Source: Olivibacter oleidegradans (GTDB lineage Bacteria; Bacteroidota; Bacteroidia; Sphingobacteriales; Sphingobacteriaceae). From it: a DNA stretch of 64,000 bases. Each line of letters opens with the position of its first letter. Position 1 is the stretch's first letter. Below the pieces are notes generated by a model that ran no database searches, was not told the origin of the DNA, and saw only the letters and a list, made by a program, of their open reading frames with translations. The stretch is from positions 1,116,001-1,180,000 of the forward strand of contig NZ_JBHLWO010000001.1 in NCBI RefSeq assembly GCF_042432805.1, in the 5' to 3' direction. Below are positions 7,975 to 16,150 of the stretch, one piece after another. The position numbers and the translations under genes were made by a program.

Positions 7975-9339
7975 TTACAACGACATACCGTCCGTGATTG
8001 CAATATGTTTTTTCAATCGTAAAAATCGTATTGATAAAAAAATGGACACTAAGCTGAGGCCAATAATTAAGCCTGTCCAGATACCTGGAGCTTTCATATC
8101 TAAATTAAAGGCCAGGAAGTAGCCTATGGGCAAACCCACTACCCAATATGCAATACCTACCAGGAAGGTCGGAATTTTCACATCTTTCGCTCCCCTCAAT
8201 AGTCCAACGGAGATCGCCTGCGTGGCGTCGGATATTTGGAAAATAGCAGCAAAGATCAGTAAGTAGGAAGCTAATTTTACCACTTCTACATTATCATTAA
8301 AAAGCATTGGTAAAAAGTCGTTAAAGGATATGAAAATTACAAAACAGAGAACGCCGTAACAAAGCGCCGTCAGGATACTGCTCTTGCCAATAGTCAGAAT
8401 ATGGTTCCAATCGTTTCGACCGTAAGCATTGCTTACGCGGATCGAACCTCCTTGAGCCAATCCCATGGATACCATAAAGGTAAAAGCGGCACAGTTCATG
8501 GCTATCTGATGCGCTGCTTGTTCGACAGCGCCAATGGTACCAACCAATATAGCGGAAACAGCAAAAACCCCAACCTCCATACCGGCTTGTAAACTGCTGG
8601 GTATACCGATCCTCAGCAATTCTTTGATCGTATGCCAACTGAATTTCCAGTGTGTACGACCAGCGGCCATGTAACGTTTAAAAGTTTTATGTTTAAGGAT
8701 TGTAAAGGTTAATGCTAAAAATATAAGCGTTCTGGTAATTAAGGTTCCCCATGCCGCTCCTACCAATTCTAGCCTTGGCAGCCCCCAATTTCCAAAAATC
8801 AGTAGCCAGTTAAGAAATGCATTGAGAGGCAAAGCAATAAGGGATAGCGTCATGGCTGTTCGTGTATATTCCAAGCCGTCGGTGAACTGTTTTAAGGTCA
8901 TGAACAGCATCATGGGAATAATGGATATTCCGATAATTCTTAAAAAAGGGACGGCCATTTCGGCTACTTCCGGATCCTGCTTTAAGTGGAACAAGATATC
9001 TTTGCTGCATTCTAATCCGAGTGAAATGATGATGGCCGTAAATGAGCAAAGGATAAACCCATTGTATAAATAATGAGAGACCTTTTGGGCGTCATTTCGC
9101 CCGTGGGCCATGGCTACCATTTGAGAAACGGACATCGTCATGCCTATCCCTAAGACAAAAGGGATGTTCACGACACTCATTACCAATGCCGCAGCTGCAA
9201 GTTGCTTATAGCTAACAGAGCCGACCATGGCAGTATCGATAAGGCTTAATGCCATTTGTGCCAATTCACCTAAAATTATAGGGCCTGCAAGTTTCAAAGT
9301 CTTGCCCGCCTCATTACGAAGCAATCCTAATCCGTGCAT
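7975..9339 (-). CDS. MATE family efflux transporter
   Basis: 454-residue multidrug and toxin extrusion protein of the NorM/DinF type, an inner-membrane antiporter exporting cationic compounds in exchange for Na+ or H+. About twelve hydrophobic helices in two similar halves are visible. The N-terminal half carries PIILGELAQMALSLIDTAMVG and the C-terminal half repeats the fold with IPSSLQAGMEVGVFAVSAILVG. The ATG at 9339 is preferred to an upstream TTG at 9375. A stem-loop sits in the 5' leader. The transported compound is unknown. Confidence 0.92.
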   Translation of the reverse strand: MHGLGLLRNEAGKTLKLAGPIILGELAQMALSLIDTAMVGSVSYKQLAAAALVMSVVNIPFVLGIGMTMSVSQMVAMAHGRNDAQKVSHYLYNGFILCSFTAIIISLGLECSKDILFHLKQDPEVAEMAVPFLRIIGISIIPMMLFMTLKQFTDGLEYTRTAMTLSLIALPLNAFLNWLLIFGNWGLPRLELVGAAWGTLITRTLIFLALTFTILKHKTFKRYMAAGRTHWKFSWHTIKELLRIGIPSSLQAGMEVGVFAVSAILVGTIGAVEQAAHQIAMNCAAFTFMVSMGLAQGGSIRVSNAYGRNDWNHILTIGKSSILTALCYGVLCFVIFISFNDFLPMLFNDNVEVVKLASYLLIFAAIFQISDATQAISVGLLRGAKDVKIPTFLVGIAYWVVGLPIGYFLAFNLDMKAPGIWTGLIIGLSLVSIFLSIRFLRLKKHIAITDGMSL

Positions 9340-9358
9340 ATTGATAGAAAAAGAAAAA

Positions 9359-9377
9359 GCTTGTTGTAACAACAAGC
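9359..9377 (-). repeat. Palindromic stem-loop upstream of the MATE gene
   Basis: GCTTGTTG-TAA-CAACAAGC is a perfect 8-bp inverted repeat about 20 bases before the MATE start codon. It could be an operator or a leader hairpin; no regulator gene is adjacent. Confidence 0.5.
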
Positions 9378-9455
9378 GTATTATATGACCTCAGTTTTAT
9401 TGTAAGATGACGTTTCTCCTATCCATTATCTTTATACTCGGGAGAAAAATAGGAG

Positions 9456-9489
9456 AAAAAAAAATCCCTGCATAAAATAAGCAGAGATT
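9456..9489 (-). terminator. Terminator after the tRNA-Asp pair
   Basis: Reading leftwards, AATCTCTGC pairs with GCAGGGATT (one wobble) over a 9-base AT loop and is followed by a run of eight or more T residues. It lies just beyond the 3' end of the downstream tRNA-Asp gene. Confidence 0.85.
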
Positions 9490-9494
9490 GAAAG

Positions 9495-9568
9495 CGGTCC
9501 GGACGGGACTCGAACCCGCGACCCCATGCGTGACAGGCATGTATTCTAACCAGCTGAACTACCGGACC
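9495..9568 (-). tRNA. tRNA-Asp (GUC), copy 2
   Basis: 74-base cloverleaf on the minus strand. The acceptor arm GGTCCGG pairs with CCGGACC, the anticodon loop CTGTCAC gives anticodon GUC, the T arm contains GGGTTCGAGTCCC, and the discriminator base is G. CCA is not encoded. The sequence is identical to the copy 51 bases upstream, and both seem to be one transcript. Confidence 0.97.
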
Positions 9569-9619
9569 TAAACATTAAATTTTATAAAGAACTTCAAAAG
9601 CCTATTGCTTTCTTCTCAG

Positions 9620-9693
9620 CGGTCCGGACGGGACTCGAACCCGCGACCCCATGCGTGACAGGCATGTATTCTAACCAGCTGAACTACCGGACC
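9620..9693 (-). tRNA. tRNA-Asp (GUC), copy 1
   Basis: Identical in sequence to the neighbouring tRNA-Asp: acceptor GGTCCGG/CCGGACC, anticodon GUC in the loop CTGTCAC, discriminator G, no encoded CCA. It is the promoter-proximal copy; a TATATTTG box lies about 24 bases upstream on the same strand. Confidence 0.97.
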
Positions 9694-9716
9694 TACTTCC
9701 CCTCTTTTGAGGACTG

Positions 9717-9724
9717 CAAATATA
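9717..9724 (-). promoter_or_regulatory. -7 box of the tRNA-Asp promoter
   Basis: Reading leftwards, TATATTTG matches TAnnTTTG and is followed by GCAGTCCT, the same discriminator region seen at the rplM operon promoter. The first tRNA base is 24 bases downstream. No clear -33 TTG was found. Confidence 0.65.
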
Positions 9725-9763
9725 GCGCGTTTTTTTAAAATTAAAATCTTTTTGTTAAAAAAA

Positions 9764-10837
9764 TTATTCGAGACCGCCTTCTTTCATTTTTTCAGCATTT
9801 TCAGCAAATTGAAGCGCATCGATAATTTCCTGAATGTCACCATCCATAATAGCCGGAAGGTTATACATGGTCAAACCAATACGATGCTCGGTTACCCGCC
9901 CTTGGGGATAGTTATAGGTGCGTATTTTGGCCGAGCGATCGCCGGTAGATACCATCGTTTTCCGTTTGGCCGCAATATCCCCGTGTTTCTTTTGTACTTC
10001 CAGTTCGTATAATTTAGTCCGTAACATCTCCATCGCTAGCTCACGATTCGCTAGCTGCGAGCGCTCTACTTGACATACAACTACAATCCCCGAAGGTTTG
10101 TGCGTTAATTGCACCTTCGTTTCTACTTTATTAACGTTCTGACCACCGGCACCTCCCGAGCGGGATGTTTGCATTTCAATATCAGCAGGATTGATTTCCA
10201 CATCCACCTCCTCTGCTTCGGGTAGTACTGCGACAGAAGCGGCTGAAGTATGTACTCGGCCTTGAGTCTCCGTATCCGGTACGCGCTGTACGCGGTGTAC
10301 GCCTGATTCATATTTTAATTGGCCATAAACGTCTTCACCACTTACTTTTAAGATAACTTCTTTATATCCTCCTGCAGTACCTTCCGTAACATCCATTACT
10401 TCGACCCGCCACCCTTTCTGGTCAAAATACCTAGTATACATACGATATAAATCACCTGCGAATAAAGCAGCCTCGTCCCCACCGGTCCCCCCTCTGATCT
10501 CGAAAATGGCATTTTTGGCATCCTCCGGATCTTTGGGAATCATCATAAGTCTTACTTTTTCTTCTTTTTCTTCTTTCTGAACAAGTAAGGCATCTAAATC
10601 TTCTTTGGCCATCTCCCTCAGTTCCTGATCCTTCTCATTGGCTAGTATATCCTTATTGGTTTCTATATTGCTGATGATATTTTTGTAGATATAATATTCA
10701 TCAACGATTTTACCTAAGTCTTTATATTCTTTGTTAAGCTTTGCAAAACGCTTCATGTCGTTTACCGTATCCGGATTGCTCAATTCACGTTCTACTTCTT
10801 CCCAACGTAATTTTATCGCTTCTAACTTCTCTAACAT
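9764..10837 (-). CDS. prfA: Peptide chain release factor 1
   Basis: 357-residue RF1, which reads UAA and UAG and triggers peptide release. The codon-recognition region has the PxT tripeptide as PDT in VQRVPDTETQGRVHTSAA; this distinguishes it from RF2, which has SPF. The catalytic GGQ is in SGGAGGQNVNKVETKVQLTH at about residues 231-233. No programmed frameshift is present, as expected for RF1. The gene is divergent from an MFS transporter, and both promoters share a symmetric core. Confidence 0.97.
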   Translation of the reverse strand: MLEKLEAIKLRWEEVERELSNPDTVNDMKRFAKLNKEYKDLGKIVDEYYIYKNIISNIETNKDILANEKDQELREMAKEDLDALLVQKEEKEEKVRLMMIPKDPEDAKNAIFEIRGGTGGDEAALFAGDLYRMYTRYFDQKGWRVEVMDVTEGTAGGYKEVILKVSGEDVYGQLKYESGVHRVQRVPDTETQGRVHTSAASVAVLPEAEEVDVEINPADIEMQTSRSGGAGGQNVNKVETKVQLTHKPSGIVVVCQVERSQLANRELAMEMLRTKLYELEVQKKHGDIAAKRKTMVSTGDRSAKIRTYNYPQGRVTEHRIGLTMYNLPAIMDGDIQEIIDALQFAENAEKMKEGGLE

Positions 10838-10880
10838 ACTAGTATGATTTGCTTTTTCACCCCGTTGGGCAAAAAGTTTA

Positions 10881-10911
10881 CAAACTTAGATAAAATGCTT
10901 TTCATATGCAA
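10881..10911 (-). promoter_or_regulatory. prfA promoter
   Basis: Reading leftwards: TTG (10911-10909), 20 bases, then TAAGTTTG (10888-10881), a full match to the Bacteroidota consensus. The core GCATTTTATCTAAGTTTG is identical to those before xseA and pheS. The prfA ATG is about 43 bases downstream of the box. Confidence 0.85.
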
Positions 10912-10943
10912 TTGCGATAGTTAGCCAAAAAAACTTACTTTTG
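10912..10943 (+). promoter_or_regulatory. MFS gene promoter
   Basis: TTG at 10912-10914, 21 bases, then TACTTTTG at 10936-10943. The TTG directly abuts the prfA -33 element on the other strand, so the two together form CAATTG. The start codon is 27 bases after the box. Confidence 0.8.
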
Positions 10944-10970
10944 GGTAATTATAAACTTAAAAGCCTTATT

Positions 10971-12257
10971 ATGCAAGCGATTGAACGCAACAAACTTTTT
11001 GTAGCAAGCTGTTTAGCTTTGCTGGTAACCTCTCTTTCTTTTGGTATAAGGGCAGGTATCATGAATCAGCTAGTTATCGATTTTCATTTGAGCACAGCGG
11101 AACTAGGTGTCATTACGGCGTCTGCATTTTGGGGTTTCCCCCTGGCGATTATTATCGGCGGTTTTGTGGTGGATGCTATCGGAATGAAAAAGCTACTAGT
11201 GGTAGCCTTTATACTGCATTTGTCAGGAATATTATTAACGGTATTTGCAGCCGGTTATTGGACACTGTTTATTTCAACACTACTGATAGGTATTGCTAAT
11301 GGTACGGTTGAAGCGGCATGTAATCCCTTGGTTGCTTCACTGTATACTGATAATAAAACAGTTAAATTGAACCATTTTCACTTGTGGTTCCCTGGTGGGA
11401 TCGTTATTGGTACCCTCATCGTTTTATTGTTGAATACGCTGGAAATTGGCTGGCAGTGGCAGGTGGCGATTATGATCATTCCTACCCTAGTCTATGGTTA
11501 TCTGTTTTCCTCTTTAAAATTTCCGGTTACAGAGCGTGTGGCTTCCGGATATTCTACAACCGATATGTACAAAGCGGTACTATCTCCTCTATTTATCGTT
11601 ATGTTGATCTGTATGTTTGGTACGGCAGTAACTGAGTTGTTTACCGGGCAATGGATAGACGTGCTGTTGAAAAATTTAACAAATAATGCCATCCTCATAT
11701 TAACACTTACTACCGGTGTAATGGTAGTGGGGAGAGGTTTGGCAGGACCTATCGTACATCGCTTGTCGCCACAGGGTGTGTTGCTTTTATCAGCAATGGT
11801 TTCGGCAATAGGCCTATACCTTCTCAGTACCTTAACCGGTAATGCTATATTTTTTGCGGCTATTGTTTTTGGTATAGGGGTTTGTTATTTCTGGCCAACG
11901 ATGATCGGCTTCGTCGCAGAACATATTCCTCAATCCGGCGCATTAGGATTAAATCTAATGGGAGGCGCCGGAATGTTCGCCGTATCTATTTATAGTATTT
12001 TTATGGGGAACTTTTACGATGGGTTGGTACTAAATTACCTTCCTGCCGGTGCTGATCTTGCTACCTATTTGAGTGCAGCGGAAGGGACATCGATGAATCA
12101 GGCACTCAATCAGGCTAAAAGTTTAGCAGGACCGGAGGTAATTAGAATTACACTCGTTATCCCCATTGTATTGACCATTATTTTTGCCGGATTGGTTTTA
12201 TATCTGCGGTCGAGAAAAAAGATAAAAACACCACCCGCCTTGCAAGCGGATATATAG
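10971..12257 (+). CDS. Major facilitator superfamily transporter (sugar-type)
   Basis: 428-residue inner-membrane transporter with about twelve predicted helices. The N-terminal region SFGIRAGIMNQLVIDF and the long stretch GFPLAIIIGGFVVDAIGMKKLL (loop A-like motif between helices 2 and 3) point to the MFS. A FHLWFPGGIVIGTLIV segment resembles fucose/glucose-type MFS proteins, but the substrate is not established. The ATG at 10971 is preferred to a TTG at 10941 because a strong promoter box overlaps the latter. The gene is divergent from prfA. Confidence 0.85.
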   Translation: MQAIERNKLFVASCLALLVTSLSFGIRAGIMNQLVIDFHLSTAELGVITASAFWGFPLAIIIGGFVVDAIGMKKLLVVAFILHLSGILLTVFAAGYWTLFISTLLIGIANGTVEAACNPLVASLYTDNKTVKLNHFHLWFPGGIVIGTLIVLLLNTLEIGWQWQVAIMIIPTLVYGYLFSSLKFPVTERVASGYSTTDMYKAVLSPLFIVMLICMFGTAVTELFTGQWIDVLLKNLTNNAILILTLTTGVMVVGRGLAGPIVHRLSPQGVLLLSAMVSAIGLYLLSTLTGNAIFFAAIVFGIGVCYFWPTMIGFVAEHIPQSGALGLNLMGGAGMFAVSIYSIFMGNFYDGLVLNYLPAGADLATYLSAAEGTSMNQALNQAKSLAGPEVIRITLVIPIVLTIIFAGLVLYLRSRKKIKTPPALQADI

Positions 12258-12291
12258 CGAATAATGTGTTAACGTATGAAAATGATAAGGA

Positions 12292-12327
12292 GGCGTCACT
12301 ATCTGCTAATAGGCTGGTAGTGGCGCC
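12292..12327. terminator. Inverted repeat between the MFS gene and lpxH
   Basis: GGCGTCACTA (12292-12301) pairs with TAGTGGCGCC (12318-12327) with one wobble over a 16-base loop, between convergent genes. No T-run follows on either strand, so terminator function is uncertain. Confidence 0.4.
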
Positions 12328-12374
12328 GGATATTCGGTTAAGGCCGTAACCATGTAAAGCTATCGTGTTACCTA

Positions 12375-13124
12375 TCACCCTTCAAATGTTTTTAGTTCCA
12401 AATTATGCCCATCAAAAACAGCATATGTGTTGTAGTTTACCCATTCGCCAAGGTTAATGTATCGACTGTTGTTCCCCAGATCGATGTCTAAGGGTAGATG
12501 CCGGTGACCAAAAACCAAATAATCGAAATGTTCTTTTTGTAATACTTCTTTGGAATATACAATCAGCCATTCTTGTTCAGCTTCCTTGCGCCATTCTTTC
12601 TTATTATTGGCGATTCGACTGTTTTGCGACCACCGCAGCGCGATACCAATTCCTAGATTGGGGTGAATGCGGGCAAAGAGCCATTGGCAAAATTTACTTC
12701 TAAAGAATTTTTTAAGAAACTTGTATTTAGCGTCCCCTGGGCCCAGGCCATCTCCATGATGCAGATAAAAACGCTTTCCTTGCCGTTCAATAACCAATTC
12801 GTCTGCTATAATTTTAGCCCCAAGCTCCTTTTGAAGATAACTGAACATCCACATGTCGTGATTGCCCTTGAAGAACGTGATCTTGATTCCGCTGTCTGCT
12901 AATTCTGCGAGCTTGCCTAAAAAGCGAACAAATCCTTTCGGTACGGCTGTTGCATATTCGAACCAAAAATCAAAAATATCTCCCAAAAGGTAAAGCTCGG
13001 CGGCATCATGTTTAATGGATTCAAGCCAGCGAACCAGTCGGGCCTCCCGTTCACGGCTTTTCTCATAGGTTGGCACGCCTAGGTGAAAATCGGAGGCGAA
13101 ATATATCTTTTTGTTTTCTACCAT
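12375..13124 (-). CDS. lpxH: UDP-2,3-diacylglucosamine diphosphatase (LpxH-type)
   Basis: 249-residue metallophosphoesterase of the LpxH type, which hydrolyses UDP-2,3-diacylglucosamine to lipid X in lipid A synthesis on the inner face of the membrane. Metal-binding motifs appear in order: SDFHLG, GDIFDFWFEY, GNHDMW, LHHGDG and FGHRHLP. Length agrees with Bacteroidota members. ATG at 13124 is chosen over a TTG at 13148. A TACCTTCG near-consensus -7 box sits only five bases before this ATG, which suggests a very short leader. The LpxH name is by family resemblance; other lipid A genes are not nearby. Confidence 0.85.
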   Translation of the reverse strand: MVENKKIYFASDFHLGVPTYEKSREREARLVRWLESIKHDAAELYLLGDIFDFWFEYATAVPKGFVRFLGKLAELADSGIKITFFKGNHDMWMFSYLQKELGAKIIADELVIERQGKRFYLHHGDGLGPGDAKYKFLKKFFRSKFCQWLFARIHPNLGIGIALRWSQNSRIANNKKEWRKEAEQEWLIVYSKEVLQKEHFDYLVFGHRHLPLDIDLGNNSRYINLGEWVNYNTYAVFDGHNLELKTFEG

Positions 13125-13140
13125 CGACGCGAAGGTAACC

Positions 13141-13171
13141 AAAAGCAAGCTTATTTAAAAAGCTTGCTTTT
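13141..13171 (-). terminator. Hairpin downstream of the GH2 gene
   Basis: AAAAGCAAGCT (13141-13151) pairs perfectly with AGCTTGCTTTT (13161-13171). On the minus strand it ends in a T-rich arm and would terminate the GH2 transcript before lpxH, 140 bases after the GH2 stop. Confidence 0.65.
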
Positions 13172-13314
13172 GGGATATGGCTTCTGCTTATCTGTATAAT
13201 AGACTAAGATTATAGGAAGGCTTCCCTTAATCAAGTTTTTGGCAAGTGAGATGAAACTAAAAATTATCAAGCCAAAGCGAGAAAGAAATAAAACCTTCGT
13301 TTTACAGTGAGCTG

Positions 13315-15990
13315 TTATTCGGAAATCAGTACCGCTGTTTGTTTCACGTTCCAACCTGCGTTTGTCAAAACAACTTGTTTGCCTCGAGTTAGCGCAGGAT
13401 CAACACTTATCATGACCGTCTTTTTTTCACCGGGGACTACCGATAAATAATTGTCACTATAAAAAGTTGGCAAGATCCGTTGATGTGTAAGATTGTCGAC
13501 CAAAGCAAGCCGGTTGAAAAAGGCAATATTATCGTGTTCATTATTGGCCAGTGTGACCGCATATTCTCCAGGTGTGATTTGTTTGACTTTAATATCGAGC
13601 TTACAGTTGGCCATATCTGTTAAACCGCTATAATAACCTTTCGCATCAGGCAACCAATAGAAATTGTCGCTTAATAGGTGTTGCCCTGCATCCATTAACT
13701 GTAGACGCAAAAAAGCCCCTTTGTCTTTTGCCAATTCGTCGATTTGCTTTTTGATGGACATGATTTTTTTAACAGACGAAGGTTCCATAAATGCAAATAC
13801 CTTTGTTATTGGATAAGCTTTCCCTTGCATGTCGTATGCATGAATAACAAGCATTATATTGTTACGTTTTTCAAAATGGTTATTGACAATGGAAACAAAA
13901 CCGTCTACTGGATTATACATAGCATGTAATGGTTCGCTGCCACTCCTTAAGCCATAAAGACCAGCATTTGGATCGAGGTAATAGTCGTACATTTGACCGC
14001 GCAAGGAAGTCCAGGGGTTCTGCGTCTTCCAGATGATTGTACCCGTATACCAATCCCACATATGGGCACTGAAGCCCTCCATCAGGCCCCTGTATTGATT
14101 ATAATTGACTAGTTGCGCCTTGTTTGCGAAATCTTCCAAATTGTTTGTTTTTCCATAAGGCGCTATATGTTCACCATAGCCAATATAGGTGTGATATTGC
14201 CAAACCGAGTCTACGGTTTCCTGTACTCGACCCTCGGCGTTAAAGCCCGTGAATAAGGGTGCAATTTGATTTTCTTCCGGTAAAAATCGCTTCAATGATT
14301 CCAGGTCGCCCACACCAACGGAGCCAACTTCCGAATTAAAGGGCCAGGTTTTATCAGCCCAAAATGTTTTGATGTCCTGTATTCCGTATGGGCCATCGCC
14401 GTTCCCACCAATGTCGTTTTGCGACATAGCATCTGAATTGGAATAATCAACAAACCATCTGGTGCCATCCAATTTCGGCAAGATGGAATCCCGGAGTGGA
14501 ACTAAAATATCATCAGGAGGTGTGATTTCGTTACCACCGCAATAAAATGCTAAAGAGGGATGGTTTCGAATCATTTTGATCATATCGGCAGCAGATTCAA
14601 GAAATAATTGATGGTCATCCGGGTATTGTCGCCTTGTCCATTGATCGTCTTTCTTCAATGGATCTTCCCATCGTCCGTTACAATCGCCGGACATCCAAAA
14701 ATCCTGAAAGACAAGTAGCCCATAACGATCGCAAGCTTCGTAAAATTCCGGTCGCTCCACCAACGCACCACCCCAAATTCGAATAAGATTTAGATTCATA
14801 TCCCGGTGAAAGCGAATTTCGGCGTCATAACGTTCTTTTGAGAAGCGAAGCATCGCATCTGAAATGATCCAATTGCCACCTTTGATGAATATTTTTTGAC
14901 CGTTAACCGCTACCTCCCGGCTACGTGTATGTGGATTCCAGTAGGTTTGAATCTCCCGGATACCTATTTTCAGATCTTTTTTATCACTAGTGGTTTTGGC
15001 TGCATTGGGTACAAAACTTAGCTCCATGGGATACAAATAGGGTTGTCCATAATTCGATGGCCACCATAACTTTGGGTTCTTTAAGATTAAATCCGGGAGT
15101 TTTATTTCCTTTTCTTCCTGAGGACGAAGAGTAACACTTTGCTTAACTAATTGTCCATCTAAGCGATACTGCAGCGCGCCACTTATAGGTCTATTGGCCG
15201 CGTTGCGCAAAGTTGTGGAAACTTTAATAATGGCAGGTTGCTGGATGCCACTGGTTTCCCTTTTTCCGGGAACTTCCGTAATGATATGGGGATCGATAAT
15301 GGAAATAGCACCCGTTTTTTCAATCGTTACTTTATCCCATATGCCGGTATTTCTATCCCGTATAGGTTTAATCCAATCCCAACCAGCAGTGTATTGTAAC
15401 CCAACATTTTTGGCGATGGTGCCATCTCCGCCTTGTCCGCCATTTGGATTGCCTACAACGTCAGGTGGGTACACAATGACGGCTAACCTGTTTTTGCCAT
15501 TTGAAGCAAGGAGCTTTGTAATATTGAATCGCTTGCGGATATACATCCCTTTGAAGGGTTTAGTATTCACTTTTTTACCGTTGAGAAAGATTTCACAACT
15601 ATAGTTGATTCCTCTAAAATGCAACCATACCTGTTTATCGCCGGTTGGAATGCCTTCTTCAAAATCATTCACGAACCAATAGGTGTAATAATCCCTGCCA
15701 ACTGTATAAATATCCGGGATCTTGTTGTTATTCATGCCAAAAAAAGGATCCGGAATCTCCTGATTGTTCAGCATACCGGTCAATACTGTTCCCGGTACAG
15801 TGGCCGGCTTCCAGCCTTGAATGACTGAAGAAGGATCAGAAAGTTTCTCACCCGACAAGGATACTTCTTTGTAGTTCCTGAATATCCAACCTTTGTTCAA
15901 TTCGTATGATTGTGCAAAGGAAAATAAGGAGAAAAGCGTGAGAAGAGTTAGTAAATAAATCGTTTTAGTCGACGGTATAGCGGTATTCAT
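13315..15990 (-). CDS. Secreted glycoside hydrolase family 2 enzyme (beta-mannosidase / exo-beta-glucosaminidase type)
   Basis: 891-residue GH2 enzyme with a signal peptide (YLLTLLTLFSLFSFAQ), so periplasmic or surface-located. A jelly-roll sugar-binding domain (about 30-225) and Ig-like domain (about 225-335) precede the TIM barrel. The acid/base Glu is in the GGNE motif (Glu488) and the likely nucleophile is Glu554 in FNSEVGSVG. The segment FWMSGDCNGR is typical of the mannosidase/glucosaminidase branch; the exact sugar is not decided by sequence alone. Further beta-sandwich domains fill the C-terminus. No SusCD pair is nearby, so it is not in a polysaccharide utilisation locus. Confidence 0.88.
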   Translation of the reverse strand: MNTAIPSTKTIYLLTLLTLFSLFSFAQSYELNKGWIFRNYKEVSLSGEKLSDPSSVIQGWKPATVPGTVLTGMLNNQEIPDPFFGMNNNKIPDIYTVGRDYYTYWFVNDFEEGIPTGDKQVWLHFRGINYSCEIFLNGKKVNTKPFKGMYIRKRFNITKLLASNGKNRLAVIVYPPDVVGNPNGGQGGDGTIAKNVGLQYTAGWDWIKPIRDRNTGIWDKVTIEKTGAISIIDPHIITEVPGKRETSGIQQPAIIKVSTTLRNAANRPISGALQYRLDGQLVKQSVTLRPQEEKEIKLPDLILKNPKLWWPSNYGQPYLYPMELSFVPNAAKTTSDKKDLKIGIREIQTYWNPHTRSREVAVNGQKIFIKGGNWIISDAMLRFSKERYDAEIRFHRDMNLNLIRIWGGALVERPEFYEACDRYGLLVFQDFWMSGDCNGRWEDPLKKDDQWTRRQYPDDHQLFLESAADMIKMIRNHPSLAFYCGGNEITPPDDILVPLRDSILPKLDGTRWFVDYSNSDAMSQNDIGGNGDGPYGIQDIKTFWADKTWPFNSEVGSVGVGDLESLKRFLPEENQIAPLFTGFNAEGRVQETVDSVWQYHTYIGYGEHIAPYGKTNNLEDFANKAQLVNYNQYRGLMEGFSAHMWDWYTGTIIWKTQNPWTSLRGQMYDYYLDPNAGLYGLRSGSEPLHAMYNPVDGFVSIVNNHFEKRNNIMLVIHAYDMQGKAYPITKVFAFMEPSSVKKIMSIKKQIDELAKDKGAFLRLQLMDAGQHLLSDNFYWLPDAKGYYSGLTDMANCKLDIKVKQITPGEYAVTLANNEHDNIAFFNRLALVDNLTHQRILPTFYSDNYLSVVPGEKKTVMISVDPALTRGKQVVLTNAGWNVKQTAVLISE

Positions 15991-16034
15991 TTGTAAGTTT
16001 TATTAAAACAGTTTGGCGGAAGCTTTTTCCTTGG

Positions 16035-16079
16035 CAAACCTAAGGATTTATTGTAAAAATAAGGAAAGGAATCGATTCC
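16035..16079 (-). promoter_or_regulatory. GH2 promoter box and upstream palindrome
   Basis: Reading leftwards, TAGGTTTG (16042-16035) matches TAnnTTTG. A perfect 12-bp palindrome GGAATCGATTCC (16068-16079) lies about 26 bases upstream of the box, in a position where a repressor or activator could act. The GH2 ATG is 45 bases downstream of the box. Confidence 0.5.
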
Positions 16080-16150
16080 GTATTCAAAAGAGGCTTTTTT
16101 ATTTGTAATATTGAACAAATAATTCACAATGTAAATTTTATTTATTCAAC

